Positions 1 through 7,020 of a DNA stretch of 10,857 nt are shown here, piece by piece. Position numbers and translations under genes: made by a program. The notes under the pieces are model-generated. The model saw only the letters and a program-made list of their open reading frames with translations. It was not told the DNA's origin and ran no database searches. Where the stretch lies: positions 1 to 10,857 of the forward strand of contig JAKOSS010000353.1 in NCBI GenBank assembly GCA_029777145.1. Reading direction: 5' to 3'. Numbering within the stretch: position 1 is the first letter of the stretch; every line of letters begins with the position of its first letter. Source of the DNA: Acidobacteriota bacterium (lineage in GTDB: Bacteria; Acidobacteriota; Blastocatellia; Pyrinomonadales; Pyrinomonadaceae).

Positions 1-483
1 CACAATTCGGCGTTGCTGACGCTGATGAAGGGCCTGCCGCTGGCCTACAACAAGGACATGCAGGAGGACAAGGAAGCGGTATTCGATACCGTCGATACCG
101 TCTCCGGAACGCTGCGCGTGACCGCGATCGTTCTCCGTAACATCGGGATCAATTCCGATCGATCGCGGGCCGCCGCTATGAAAGGTTATCTGAACGCGAC
201 CGAACTTGCCGACTACCTTGTCGCCAAAGGCGTTCCGTTCAGAACGGCGCATGACACGGTCGGCCGCGCCGTGCTCGGCGGGATCGGGAAAGGGAAGGAA
301 CTTCACGAAATGTCGATCGAAGAACTACGTGAATACTCGAACGAGATCACGGATGACGTCATGGACGCATTGAGTTTGGAGTCGACGCTCGGATCGAAGA
401 ACCAGATCGGCGGCACGTCGCCCGAACGCGTCGTGGAGGCGCTGGCCGCGGCGAAAGCCGATCTCGAAATGGAGGCGCGATGA
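1..483 (+). CDS. argH: Argininosuccinate lyase, C-terminal part (5' end outside window)
   Basis: This is the last 160 residues of argininosuccinate lyase, which splits argininosuccinate into arginine and fumarate in the cytosol, the last step of arginine synthesis. The frame is open to base 1, so the start and the catalytic signature loop (GSSxMPQKKNP in the family) lie outside the window. Visible family hallmarks are GLPLAYNKDMQEDKE near visible residues 13-27, the segment ADYLVAKGVPFRTAH, and the C-terminal GGTSPERV. Family members are about 460 residues, so roughly the last third is seen. The TGA stop overlaps the ATG of the next gene (ATGA, 480-483), suggesting coupled translation. No defect is visible. 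Confidence 0.95.
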   Translation, partial: HNSALLTLMKGLPLAYNKDMQEDKEAVFDTVDTVSGTLRVTAIVLRNIGINSDRSRAAAMKGYLNATELADYLVAKGVPFRTAHDTVGRAVLGGIGKGKELHEMSIEELREYSNEITDDVMDALSLESTLGSKNQIGGTSPERVVEALAAAKADLEMEAR

Positions 484-920
484 TCGACCTCGACGAACTC
501 GTGCGGATCACGGAAAACAGCGAGATGTTCCGCATGCTCGACATGAAGATCGAAACGGCCGAGGTCGGCCGCGTCGTCATTTCGATGCCGGTGACTTCGA
601 AGGTCCATCAATATATCGGGATCATGAACGGCGGTTTTTCACTGCTCCTCGCTGAAACCGCGGCTTCATTTGGTGCCGTGATCGGAAGCGATCTGAGCAA
701 AGTTTCGCCGGTCGGGATCGAGATCAACGCCAATCACCTGCGCGCGGTCAGCAAGGGAACCATCACGGCTGAAGCGAAAAACGTTTATCACGGACGCTCG
801 ATCAGCGTATGGCAGGTCGAGATCACCGACAGTCGCGGGAAACTGATCTGCGTCTCGCGCTGCACGCTGTCGCTCAAGCCGGGCGCGGCGACCGTGACGC
901 TTCCGAGGGCGGATGCATAA
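480..920 (+). CDS. Hotdog-fold acyl-CoA thioesterase, MenI/YdiI/PaaI-like
   Basis: A 146-residue single-domain hotdog thioesterase, expected to hydrolyse an acyl-CoA or aroyl-CoA in the cytosol. It resembles the YdiI/MenI branch: H43 followed by NGG (50-52), the catalytic-acid position E59 in LLLAET, then VGIEINANHLR and a C-terminal stretch with VWQVEI and CVSRCTLSL. In YdiI/MenI the equivalent Glu is the catalytic base. The usual HGG motif is NGG here, so the first His is replaced. MenI releases dihydroxynaphthoate in menaquinone synthesis, but no other men gene is present, so the substrate is open and no symbol is given. The start ATG overlaps argH by 4 bp and the end overlaps tilS by 8 bp, which indicates one operon. 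Confidence 0.8.
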   Translation: MIDLDELVRITENSEMFRMLDMKIETAEVGRVVISMPVTSKVHQYIGIMNGGFSLLLAETAASFGAVIGSDLSKVSPVGIEINANHLRAVSKGTITAEAKNVYHGRSISVWQVEITDSRGKLICVSRCTLSLKPGAATVTLPRADA

Positions 921-1896
921 GTTCGTTCGCAGTCTTCTGACCGAATGGCGGCGCCTCGCGTTGCCGGTTTCGGGCGAGACGATCATCGTCGCGGTTTCCG
1001 GCGGCGCCGATTCCGTGAGTCTTCTGCTGGCGCTCGCTGACCTCAGCAAACGCGGCAAGATCGATAACAATTTCGTCGTTGCGCATTTCGACCATCGTCT
1101 TCGCGGTGAATCTGGCCGGGAAGAGTCGGGATTCGTCGGAATGCTTGCCGATCGGTTCGGTTTCGGCTTCGAATCAGGAGAAGCGGTCGGAGATTTGGCG
1201 ATCGGACCGAACGGCAACGTTGAGCAGAACGCGAGGCGGTCGAGATATGCGTTCCTTGCGTCGGTAGTCCAAAAATTTTCAGCCTTCGCTGTTTTGACGG
1301 CACACACGATCGACGATCAGGCCGAAACTTTTCTGATGAACCTGCTTCGCGGCAGCGGTCCGACGGGACTTCGCGCGATGCGGACCGTGAACGACGGGTT
1401 CGTCTGTGACGAAGATGCACAACGGATGACGCTCGTGCGGCCGATGATCGGTTGGGCGTCGCGGGAGGAAACCGAGGATTATTGCCGTCACTCCGCGGTC
1501 GATTTTCGCGTCGATCCGATGAATTCGGATCTGAGATTCACGCGGGTTCGGATCCGCGAGGAACTGATCCCTCTGCTCAAAACGTACAATCCGGCGATCG
1601 TCGGCGTTCTCGCGCGGACCGCGGCGATGATGCCCGCTGAATCGGATGAGCCGAAGGCGACGGAACTCAAATTATCCGCGCTTGAACCGCTCGACGAGAT
1701 CACCAAATCGGCGCTGTTGCGGGCGTGGATCAAAAGCGAGCGCGGCGGTCTGCGGGGCGTCGGGTCGAAACATATTGACGCGATCGTGCGTTTGATCAGC
1801 AGCCGAAAAAGCGGCCGGACGGTCGAACTTCCGGGCGGAGGGATGGTCGTCAAGGGCGGCGGAAAATTGAGGTTTCGCGCCGGAACCGTCGAATGA
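913..1896 (+). CDS. tilS: tRNA(Ile)-lysidine synthetase, short form
   Basis: TilS uses ATP and lysine to turn C34 of the CAU-anticodon tRNA-Ile into lysidine, so that it reads AUA and is charged with Ile. The protein has 327 residues. The N-terminal PP-loop domain carries the SGGADS motif at 29-34, HFDHRLR at 58-64 and AHTIDDQAET at 130-139, followed by LLRGSG, RPMI (176-179) and DPMNSD with RVRIREELIP (201-220). The LPGGG segment (306-310) ends the central domain. The extra C-terminal domain of the E. coli enzyme (about 430 residues) is absent, as in the short Aquifex type. The ATG lies 8 bp inside the preceding gene, with a purine-rich GAGGG just upstream. Adjacency to ftsH is seen in many bacteria. 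Confidence 0.95.
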   Translation: MHKFVRSLLTEWRRLALPVSGETIIVAVSGGADSVSLLLALADLSKRGKIDNNFVVAHFDHRLRGESGREESGFVGMLADRFGFGFESGEAVGDLAIGPNGNVEQNARRSRYAFLASVVQKFSAFAVLTAHTIDDQAETFLMNLLRGSGPTGLRAMRTVNDGFVCDEDAQRMTLVRPMIGWASREETEDYCRHSAVDFRVDPMNSDLRFTRVRIREELIPLLKTYNPAIVGVLARTAAMMPAESDEPKATELKLSALEPLDEITKSALLRAWIKSERGGLRGVGSKHIDAIVRLISSRKSGRTVELPGGGMVVKGGGKLRFRAGTVE

Positions 1897-1954
1897 CGGC
1901 GAAAAGCAGTCGGCAAAGCCGCGGTTTGCGATCGGTTCGAACGAGAAAGAAAGG

Positions 1955-1983
1955 TTGAAAATTGCCATTACGGCAACTAGAAT
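1955..1983 (+). promoter_or_regulatory. Sigma70-type promoter for the ftsH-N/ftsH pair
   Basis: TTGAAA (1955-1960) and TAGAAT (1978-1983) are separated by exactly 17 bp, close to the sigma70 consensus. The expected start is near 1990, leaving a leader of about 115 nt before the ATG at 2105. It lies in the 208-bp gap after tilS and is the only good promoter seen there. No CIRCE element (HrcA site) is visible, although ftsH is often a heat-shock gene. I saw no clear T-tract terminator after tilS. Confidence 0.75.
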
Positions 1984-1989
1984 CTAGTT
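1975..1989. promoter_or_regulatory. Perfect palindrome over the -10 box (candidate operator)
   Basis: AACTAGA (1975-1981), one central base, then TCTAGTT (1983-1989) form a perfect 7-bp dyad. It covers the -10 hexamer and reaches the predicted start. A second short dyad, TTGCC/GGCAA (1962-1966 and 1972-1976), fills the spacer between the two promoter boxes. The placement is what one expects of a repressor site, but part of the symmetry could be chance because the -10 box is itself AT-rich. The regulator is unknown. Confidence 0.4.
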
Positions 1990-2104
1990 TGACGGCGTTC
2001 ACCGGACGCTTTCGAAACAACGACACGATTCGAAATATCATCGAACGATAGTTGTTTTATCGGGCTCGGCAAAAGTCGGGCATTGGATATTTGGAAATAG
2101 CGAA

Positions 2105-2527
2105 ATGAAATCGGCGGCAGTCAAGGTTCTGGTTGTGGTGGCGACATTTACGTGCGCATTGGCGCTCGTTTGGATGTTTTCCGGAAAGGACAAAGAACCG
2201 GCATTGATCGGATTTGACGCTGCTTTGTCGACGATCCGCGATAGAGGGGTCGAGGAAGCTCGATTCAGTTCTGATTCGCTCGAGTTGGTCAGCCGTGACG
2301 GGGAGACTTTTGTCACGAAGCTCGACGGAAGTGACGCCACGCGGATGAGCCTGCTTGGTGCGATCGACGAGGTCAACAAGGTCCGACCGAATTCGATCAA
2401 GACGACGCTCGTACAGCCCTCGAGCGACATCGGCATGATGTTGATCGTCAACTTGGGGCCCATCTTGATTATCGCCGGAGTCGCTATTGTGTCGTTTTTT
2501 TTGGGCAGGGTAAGTTGGAGGCAATAA
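2105..2527 (+). CDS. Stand-alone FtsH N-terminal (TM-periplasmic-TM) protein, no AAA or protease domain
   Basis: A 140-residue protein matching only the membrane anchor of the FtsH encoded next. It has a first membrane segment at about 6-25, a periplasmic domain at about 30-108, a second membrane segment at about 111-133, then a short tail (GRVSWRQ) and stop. By eye, about 60 of 83 residues from F37 to P119 match FtsH residues 38-120. There is no Walker motif, no pore loop and no HEAGH zinc site, so it cannot hydrolyse ATP or protein. It has its own ATG with GGA 9 nt upstream, and it ends one base before the ftsH start, so the two should be made from one message. The FtsH periplasmic domain contributes to hexamer assembly and to contacts with membrane partners such as HflK/HflC, so mixed complexes or modulation of FtsH are plausible but inferred. 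It may instead be a decaying duplicate, although the frame is intact. Confidence 0.85.
   Translation: MKSAAVKVLVVVATFTCALALVWMFSGKDKEPALIGFDAALSTIRDRGVEEARFSSDSLELVSRDGETFVTKLDGSDATRMSLLGAIDEVNKVRPNSIKTTLVQPSSDIGMMLIVNLGPILIIAGVAIVSFFLGRVSWRQ
2517..2521 (+). promoter_or_regulatory. Shine-Dalgarno site fixing the TTG start of ftsH
   Basis: GGAGG lies 7 nt before the TTG at 2529, ideal spacing. The ftsH frame has a stop codon (TAA) at 2511 and no other start codon between it and 2529, so this site supports the unusual TTG start. It sits inside the last codons of the preceding gene, which favours coupled translation. Confidence 0.8.
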
Positions 2528-2528
2528 A

Positions 2529-4478
2529 TTGAGTTCTAAAGCAAAACAGGTCCTTCTCTGGTTGGTGATCCTCGCGGGTGCGATGGTTCTTGTCTGGGCC
2601 CTTCAGTCCAGGCAAAGCAAAAGCGCCACCGAACTGAGTTTCGACGAGGCATTGACCAGGATCCGCAACAAGGACGTCGCGGAAGCGCAGATCAAATCAG
2701 ATTCGCTCGAATTGGTCAGCAAGGACCGGGAGAAATTCGTCACGAAACTCGACAGTAGTGACGCCACGCGGACGAGCCTGCTTGGTGCGATCGACGAGGT
2801 CAACAAGGCCCAGCCGAATTCGATCAAGACGACGCTCGAGCAGCCTTCGAGCAGCATCGGGTTGATGCTGATCATCAACGCGCTGCCGTTCCTCTTGCTG
2901 ATCGGTTTTCTGGCGTTCACGCTGCGGCAAATGCAGGCCGGAGGCAACAAGGCGCTGAGTTTCGGCAAATCGCGCGCGAAACTTCTCAACAACCAGCAGA
3001 AACGGGTGACGTTCAAGGACGTCGCGGGTGTCGAAGAAGCGAAGGAAGAACTGCAGGAGATCATTGAGTTTCTCAAGGATCCGCAGAAGTTCCAGAAACT
3101 CGGCGGACGCATTCCGAAAGGCGTGCTGATGGTCGGATCACCCGGAACGGGCAAAACCCTTTTGGCGAAAGCCGTGGCCGGCGAGGCGAATGTTCCGTTC
3201 TTCTCGATCTCCGGTTCCGATTTCGTCGAAATGTTCGTCGGCGTCGGCGCGTCGCGCGTCCGCGACCTTTTCGAACAGGGCAAGAAGAACGCGCCGTGCA
3301 TCATTTTCATCGACGAGATCGATGCCGTCGGTCGACACCGCGGAGCAGGACTCGGCGGCGGGCACGATGAGCGCGAACAGACTTTGAACCAGTTGCTGGT
3401 CGAAATGGACGGATTCGAATCGAACGACGGCGTCATCCTGATGGCCTCGACGAACCGCCCGGACGTTCTCGATCCGGCGCTGCTCCGTCCGGGACGTTTT
3501 GACCGCCGCGTGGTCGTCGGCCGGCCCGATGTGAAGGGACGCGAAGGAATCCTGAAGGTCCACACGCGCAAGATCCCGCTCGACGAAAACGTCGACATCA
3601 GCGTGATCGCGCGCGGAACGCCCGGATTCACCGGAGCCGATCTCGCGAACATCGTCAACGAAGCGGCGCTGAACGCGGCGCGTTACAACAAGAAGGTCGT
3701 GACGATGACCGACTTCGAGATCGCGAAGGACAAGGTCCTGATGGGCGCGGAACGCCGTTCGATGGTGCTTTCGGATTACGAGAAGAAGCTCACCGCCTAT
3801 CATGAAGCGGGGCACACGCTCGTCGGTCTGAAGGTTCCGTCGGCAGATCCGGTCCACAAGGTCTCGATCATTCCGCGCGGCATGGCTCTCGGCGTCACGC
3901 AGCAATTGCCTGAAGCCGATCGTCACAGCTATACGAAGGAATATATCGTCGGCCAGATCGCGATCCTGATGGGCGGACGTCTTGCCGAAGAGATCTACTT
4001 CGGCGCGGACAAGGTCACGACGGGTGCTTCGAACGACATCGAACGCGCGACCGAAATGGCCCGGTCGATGGTTTGCGAGTACGGCATGTCCGAACTCGGA
4101 CCGCTGACCTTCGGCAAAAAGGAAGAGCAGATCTTCCTTGGCCGCGAGATCGCCCAGCACCGTGATTACTCAGAAGACACGGCGATCAAGATCGACCAGG
4201 AGGTCAAGAAGATCGTCGCAACTCAGTACGAACGGGCGCGCGGCATTCTCGTTGAGAACGCCGATGCAATGGTTCGTCTGAGCGAAGCGCTTCTCGAGCA
4301 CGAAACGCTCGACAGCGTCCAGATCAGACGCGTCGTGGCCGGCCTTCCGCTCGACGGTGACGACAATTCCGTTTCCGACGACGAGGGCGGTGCGGCTCCG
4401 ACCGAAGGAAAGCGCAAAAAGAGTCTCAAGGACTCGATCATTCCGCCGATCGCCCCGAACAATCCGGCAACGGCGTAA
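2529..4478 (+). CDS. ftsH: ATP-dependent zinc metalloprotease FtsH
   Basis: A 649-residue inner-membrane AAA protease that extracts and degrades misassembled membrane proteins and selected regulators as a hexamer. Order: first membrane segment at about 8-26, periplasmic domain 27-108, second segment at about 110-132, AAA module, then peptidase. Visible motifs are Walker A GSPGTGKT (203-210; the second residue is usually P), the pore loop FVG (236-238), Walker B with D262 and E263, the second region of homology around TNR (308-310) with arginine-finger candidates R320 and R323, the zinc motif HEAGH (425-429) and the likely third ligand D503 in SNDIERAT. The C-terminal 40 or so residues are acidic then basic and poorly conserved. 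The start is TTG, backed by an ideal ribosome-binding site. All catalytic residues are present. The gene follows a truncated copy of its own N-terminus and ends before a terminator; ftsH-folP adjacency also occurs in E. coli. Confidence 0.98.
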   Translation: MSSKAKQVLLWLVILAGAMVLVWALQSRQSKSATELSFDEALTRIRNKDVAEAQIKSDSLELVSKDREKFVTKLDSSDATRTSLLGAIDEVNKAQPNSIKTTLEQPSSSIGLMLIINALPFLLLIGFLAFTLRQMQAGGNKALSFGKSRAKLLNNQQKRVTFKDVAGVEEAKEELQEIIEFLKDPQKFQKLGGRIPKGVLMVGSPGTGKTLLAKAVAGEANVPFFSISGSDFVEMFVGVGASRVRDLFEQGKKNAPCIIFIDEIDAVGRHRGAGLGGGHDEREQTLNQLLVEMDGFESNDGVILMASTNRPDVLDPALLRPGRFDRRVVVGRPDVKGREGILKVHTRKIPLDENVDISVIARGTPGFTGADLANIVNEAALNAARYNKKVVTMTDFEIAKDKVLMGAERRSMVLSDYEKKLTAYHEAGHTLVGLKVPSADPVHKVSIIPRGMALGVTQQLPEADRHSYTKEYIVGQIAILMGGRLAEEIYFGADKVTTGASNDIERATEMARSMVCEYGMSELGPLTFGKKEEQIFLGREIAQHRDYSEDTAIKIDQEVKKIVATQYERARGILVENADAMVRLSEALLEHETLDSVQIRRVVAGLPLDGDDNSVSDDEGGAAPTEGKRKKSLKDSIIPPIAPNNPATA

Positions 4479-4484
4479 GGTCGA

Positions 4485-4540
4485 GCGATGAACGATGAAG
4501 GAGAAGGATGAGGTTTTGGCTTCATCCTTTTTCATTTGCG
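4485..4540. repeat. Degenerate heptamer-unit spacer after ftsH
   Basis: The spacer reads in consecutive 7-base units: GCGATGA (4485), ACGATGA (4492), then two diverged units, a central GTTTTGG (4513-4519), and then CTTCATC (4520) and CTTTTTC (4527), which are of the opposite sense. The arms mirror each other around the central unit, so the repeat creates the terminator hairpin. A similar 7-base periodicity appears after holA. No repeat family is named. Confidence 0.45.
4500..4535 (+). terminator. Rho-independent terminator after ftsH
   Basis: AAGGATGA (4504-4511) pairs perfectly with TCATCCTT (4522-4529). One G-T and one G-C pair extend the stem inward, leaving the 6-nt loop TTTTGG, and a run of T at 4528-4532 follows. 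It lies 22 nt after the ftsH stop. It argues against an in-frame ATG at 4495 as the folP start, because that codon would sit just before the hairpin. Confidence 0.75.
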
Positions 4541-4557
4541 TGCCAAGTGGCTACACT
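4529..4557 (+). promoter_or_regulatory. Weak candidate promoter for folP, possibly giving a leaderless message
   Basis: TTTTCA (4529-4534) and TACACT (4552-4557) have 17-bp spacing, each matching 4 of 6 consensus bases. TACACT fits the looser TANNNT form. The predicted start falls at or near the ATG at 4564, which has no Shine-Dalgarno sequence upstream. Some new promoter is expected because a terminator precedes folP. The match is weak and may be chance. Confidence 0.3.
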
Positions 4558-4563
4558 TGTCGA

Positions 4564-5406
4564 ATGATCTGGAGAACATCGCGACGTGCGATCGAACTTG
4601 ACCGGACACTTGTCATGGCGATCCTCAACGTCACGCCCGACAGCTTTTCGGACGGCGGTAAGTTCGCGTCGGTCGATGAAGCCCTCAAGCAAGCCGAGAA
4701 ACTGATCATCGAGGGCGCGGACATCCTCGACGTCGGCGGCGAATCGACGCGTCCGGGCAGCGCTCGCGTGGAGGCGGATGTCGAGATCAGGCGCGTTGTC
4801 CCGATCATCGAGGCTGTCACGAAACGGTTAAATGCGCCGGTCTCGATCGATACGTCGAAAAGTGAGGTCGCCCGCGCGGCGCTTGGTGCCGGAGCCGAGA
4901 TCGTCAATGACATTTCCGGCTTCACGTTCGACCAGGCAATCGCGAAAGTCTGCGCCGAGTCGAACGCCGGAATTGTGCTCATGCACCTGCGGGGCAGCTT
5001 CGAAACGATGCATTCGCAGAAACCGGTTGACGACGTCTTTGCCGACGTCGGACGCGGCTGGCGCGAATCGATCGGGATCGCGGCCAGCGCCGGCGTCGAC
5101 GCCGAACGGATCGTGCTCGACGTCGGGATCGGATTCGGAAAGACGCTCGAACAGAATTTAGAACTCGTCGCCAAACTTGGTAAACTGGAACGCGAATTCA
5201 GCGAATACCCGATCCTCGTCGGCGCGTCCCGGAAATCGTTCATCGGCAAAGTTCTTGACGGGGCGGCTCCCGACGAAAGGCTCGACGGAAGCCTTGCGGC
5301 GGCGTCAATCGCGGTCTGGAACGGCGCCAAGATCGTCCGCGTGCATGACGTCGTGGAAACGGTGAACGCGCTCCGCGTCGTCGACGCATTGAAGAGTGAA
5401 TTATGA
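4564..5406 (+). CDS. folP: Dihydropteroate synthase
   Basis: FolP joins p-aminobenzoate to dihydropterin pyrophosphate, giving dihydropteroate in folate synthesis; it is the sulfonamide target. From the ATG at 4564 it is 280 residues, like the E. coli enzyme (282). Motifs are MAILNVTPDSFSDGG (18-32), DVGGESTRPGS (56-66) with T62 and R63, ND (115-116), GASRKS (220-225) with K224, and RVHD (259-262). T62, R63 and N115 carry the same numbers as in E. coli, which supports this start over an in-frame ATG at 4495 that would add 23 poorly conserved residues and place the terminator inside the gene. The stop overlaps the lptE ATG (ATGA, 5403-5406). PabB, which helps make the PABA substrate, is encoded on the opposite strand at the right end of the window. 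Confidence 0.95.
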   Translation: MIWRTSRRAIELDRTLVMAILNVTPDSFSDGGKFASVDEALKQAEKLIIEGADILDVGGESTRPGSARVEADVEIRRVVPIIEAVTKRLNAPVSIDTSKSEVARAALGAGAEIVNDISGFTFDQAIAKVCAESNAGIVLMHLRGSFETMHSQKPVDDVFADVGRGWRESIGIAASAGVDAERIVLDVGIGFGKTLEQNLELVAKLGKLEREFSEYPILVGASRKSFIGKVLDGAAPDERLDGSLAAASIAVWNGAKIVRVHDVVETVNALRVVDALKSEL

Positions 5407-5954
5407 GATTTCTTAGGATCGTCCTGATCGGTATCTTTTTCGTATTGGTTTCCGGTTTCACCGAATGCTACAAGCCCGTGACATCGACCGGCCTGCCGAA
5501 GGACATCAAAACGATCGCCGTCCCGGCATTTCAGTTTGAAGCGAAAGGATTGCGCTATCGCGTCGAAACGCGATTCACCGAAGCCGTCACGCGCGAGATC
5601 ATCCGGCGCGGACGCGGCCTGAAGGTGCAGGGAAGCCGCGATGGCGCAGACGCCGTCGTCGAGGGAAACATCCGCGATTTTGCATTCACGGGCGTACTGC
5701 TCGACCGCGAGGGCCGCGCCCGCGTGTACGAGGTGACGATCACCTCGGCGGTGACGATCCGCGATCTGCGTTCAAACCGGATCCTCTACGACAATCAAAA
5801 TTTCATCTTCCGCGATTCGTTCGAATTCAGCGATGATCCGCGCTCGTTCTTCAATGAGGAAGATCCGGCCGTCGAACGGATGGCGCGGGCGTTCGCCGAG
5901 TCGGTCGTGTCGACGATCGTCAACGGCATGGGCGTCAAGGAAGAAAAGAAATAG
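5403..5954 (+). CDS. lptE: LPS-assembly protein LptE-like, atypical lipobox
   Basis: A 183-residue exported protein, probably LptE, the lipoprotein that plugs LptD and helps place lipopolysaccharide in the outer membrane. A basic start and hydrophobic stretch (about 3-19) lead to C22 in SGFTECYKP. The mature part has LPKDIKTIAVPAF, a helix-rich middle, ADAVVEGNI and a C-terminal helix ending in VNGM, matching the LptE pattern after the lipidated Cys. The residue before the Cys is Glu, poor for a lipobox, which normally has G, A or S. Position gives strong support: lptE directly precedes holA in E. coli and many relatives. It overlaps folP by 4 bp and ends 3 bp before holA, so the three genes are likely cotranscribed. 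Confidence 0.8.
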   Translation: MRFLRIVLIGIFFVLVSGFTECYKPVTSTGLPKDIKTIAVPAFQFEAKGLRYRVETRFTEAVTREIIRRGRGLKVQGSRDGADAVVEGNIRDFAFTGVLLDREGRARVYEVTITSAVTIRDLRSNRILYDNQNFIFRDSFEFSDDPRSFFNEEDPAVERMARAFAESVVSTIVNGMGVKEEKK

Positions 5955-5957
5955 TCC

Positions 5958-7001
5958 GTGAACCTGACCCGCGAACAACTTTGGAAAAACCTCAAACAGG
6001 GCGAGATCGCTCCCGTTTACCTTTTGTTCGGCAGTGAGCCGTTCCTGCGTGACCGCGCCGCGGCGACGATCGCCTCGCACGCGCTCGGCGAGAATTCAGT
6101 TCCCGAGTTCAACGAGACGTCCGTTTCGCTGTCAGCCTCCGATGGCCTCGCGAACGCCATCGCGAGCGCGATGCAACTGCCGATGATGGCGGCGCGGCGC
6201 GTCGTCCGCATCACCGACGTGCGCGTCAGCGCGACGGGAACGCGTGACACGCTCAAGGAAGATCACGAAGCGATCCTGACGAAATATCTTGAACGTCCGT
6301 CGGAATCGACCGTCGTGATGTTCATCGCGGACGAGATCGACAAGCGCCGGCGGATGACGAAACTCCTGCTCGAACGAACGGCGTCGATCGAATTCTCACG
6401 CCTCGACGACGTCGAACTAGCGAACTGGGCACGGCGCGAGATCGCGAACGAGGGCTTCAACATCGACGAGCGGACGCTCGCGTATTTCGTGACGCTCGTC
6501 GGCGACGACCTGCAGCGGCTGACGACCGAGATCAAGAAGATCACGACGGCTGCGCTGCCGGACAAGATCATCACCGCGGAGCTTGTCGAATCGCTTGTTC
6601 CGAGTTCGCGGATACTCTCGAATTTCGACCTCGGCGATCATCTTTTTGCCGCCGACAAATCACGCACGTTCGAAACGCTCAAAAAGATCCTCGACGACGG
6701 CGCCGAGCCGTTGATGCTGCTCGGGCTGATCGCGTCCAATTTCCGCAAACTGCTGAAGGCCAAAGTTTTGATGGAATCCGGAGCGGACCGGCGCGATGTC
6801 GCGCGAACTCTTGGTCTGCCGTATCGAAAACAGGAAGACTTCCTGGCGCTCGCACGCCGGACCGATTCGAAGCGATTGATGGAGGCGCTCGGACGGATCG
6901 CAAAAACGGACACGGCGATCAAGACCTCGCGCGGCGGCGGCGGTCCGAACGGCGCCCGCCTTCAGATCGAATTGCTGGTTGCTGAATTGGTTCGAATTTG
7001 A
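5958..7001 (+). CDS. holA: DNA polymerase III subunit delta
   Basis: The delta subunit of the clamp loader opens the beta sliding clamp so that it can be loaded on DNA. The 347-residue length is typical (E. coli 343). The N-terminus has PVYLLFGSEPFLRDRA (19-34), the degenerate nucleotide-site region usual in delta. The middle has FSRLDDVELANWARREI and GDDLQRLTTEIKK, and the end has RIAKTDTAIKTS, all typical of the family. The start is GTG at 5958, 3 bp after the lptE stop, with only a distant purine-rich GGAAGAAAAG upstream, so coupled translation is likely. The gene converges on rpsT; in Bacillus and relatives holA is also next to rpsT. No T-tract terminator on this strand was found after it. 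Confidence 0.93.
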   Translation: MNLTREQLWKNLKQGEIAPVYLLFGSEPFLRDRAAATIASHALGENSVPEFNETSVSLSASDGLANAIASAMQLPMMAARRVVRITDVRVSATGTRDTLKEDHEAILTKYLERPSESTVVMFIADEIDKRRRMTKLLLERTASIEFSRLDDVELANWARREIANEGFNIDERTLAYFVTLVGDDLQRLTTEIKKITTAALPDKIITAELVESLVPSSRILSNFDLGDHLFAADKSRTFETLKKILDDGAEPLMLLGLIASNFRKLLKAKVLMESGADRRDVARTLGLPYRKQEDFLALARRTDSKRLMEALGRIAKTDTAIKTSRGGGGPNGARLQIELLVAELVRI

Positions 7002-7020
7002 AACACCGGATACAGACCAA

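Noticed and set aside
666..1307. 213-codon minus-strand frame opposite the thioesterase and tilS
   Set aside because: The + strand carries two recognisable overlapping genes here; the antisense product is low-complexity and basic.
1897..2104. Riboswitch or CIRCE heat-shock element in the gap before the ftsH pair
   Set aside because: I found only short dyads and TTCGAA repeats; no conserved riboswitch core and no CIRCE inverted repeat is visible.
2495..2502. Run of eight T near the end of the short FtsH-like gene, a possible slippage site joining it to ftsH
   Set aside because: Shifting into the ftsH frame meets TAA at 2511, and the other frame stops at 2530, so no fusion with FtsH is possible.
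2105..2527. Short FtsH-like gene as a frameshifted or broken 5' end of ftsH
   Set aside because: The downstream ftsH has its own complete membrane-periplasmic-membrane region and start, and the short gene is an intact frame.
2603..4160. Long open frames on the minus strand opposite ftsH (2603-3658 and 3138-4160)
   Set aside because: They are shadows of a highly conserved + strand gene in GC-rich DNA; their translations are Arg/Ser-rich or His/Arg-rich without recognisable domains.
4495..4563. In-frame ATG at 4495 as the folP start
   Set aside because: It adds 23 residues outside the family, precedes a terminator hairpin, and breaks the residue numbering match to E. coli FolP that the ATG at 4564 gives.
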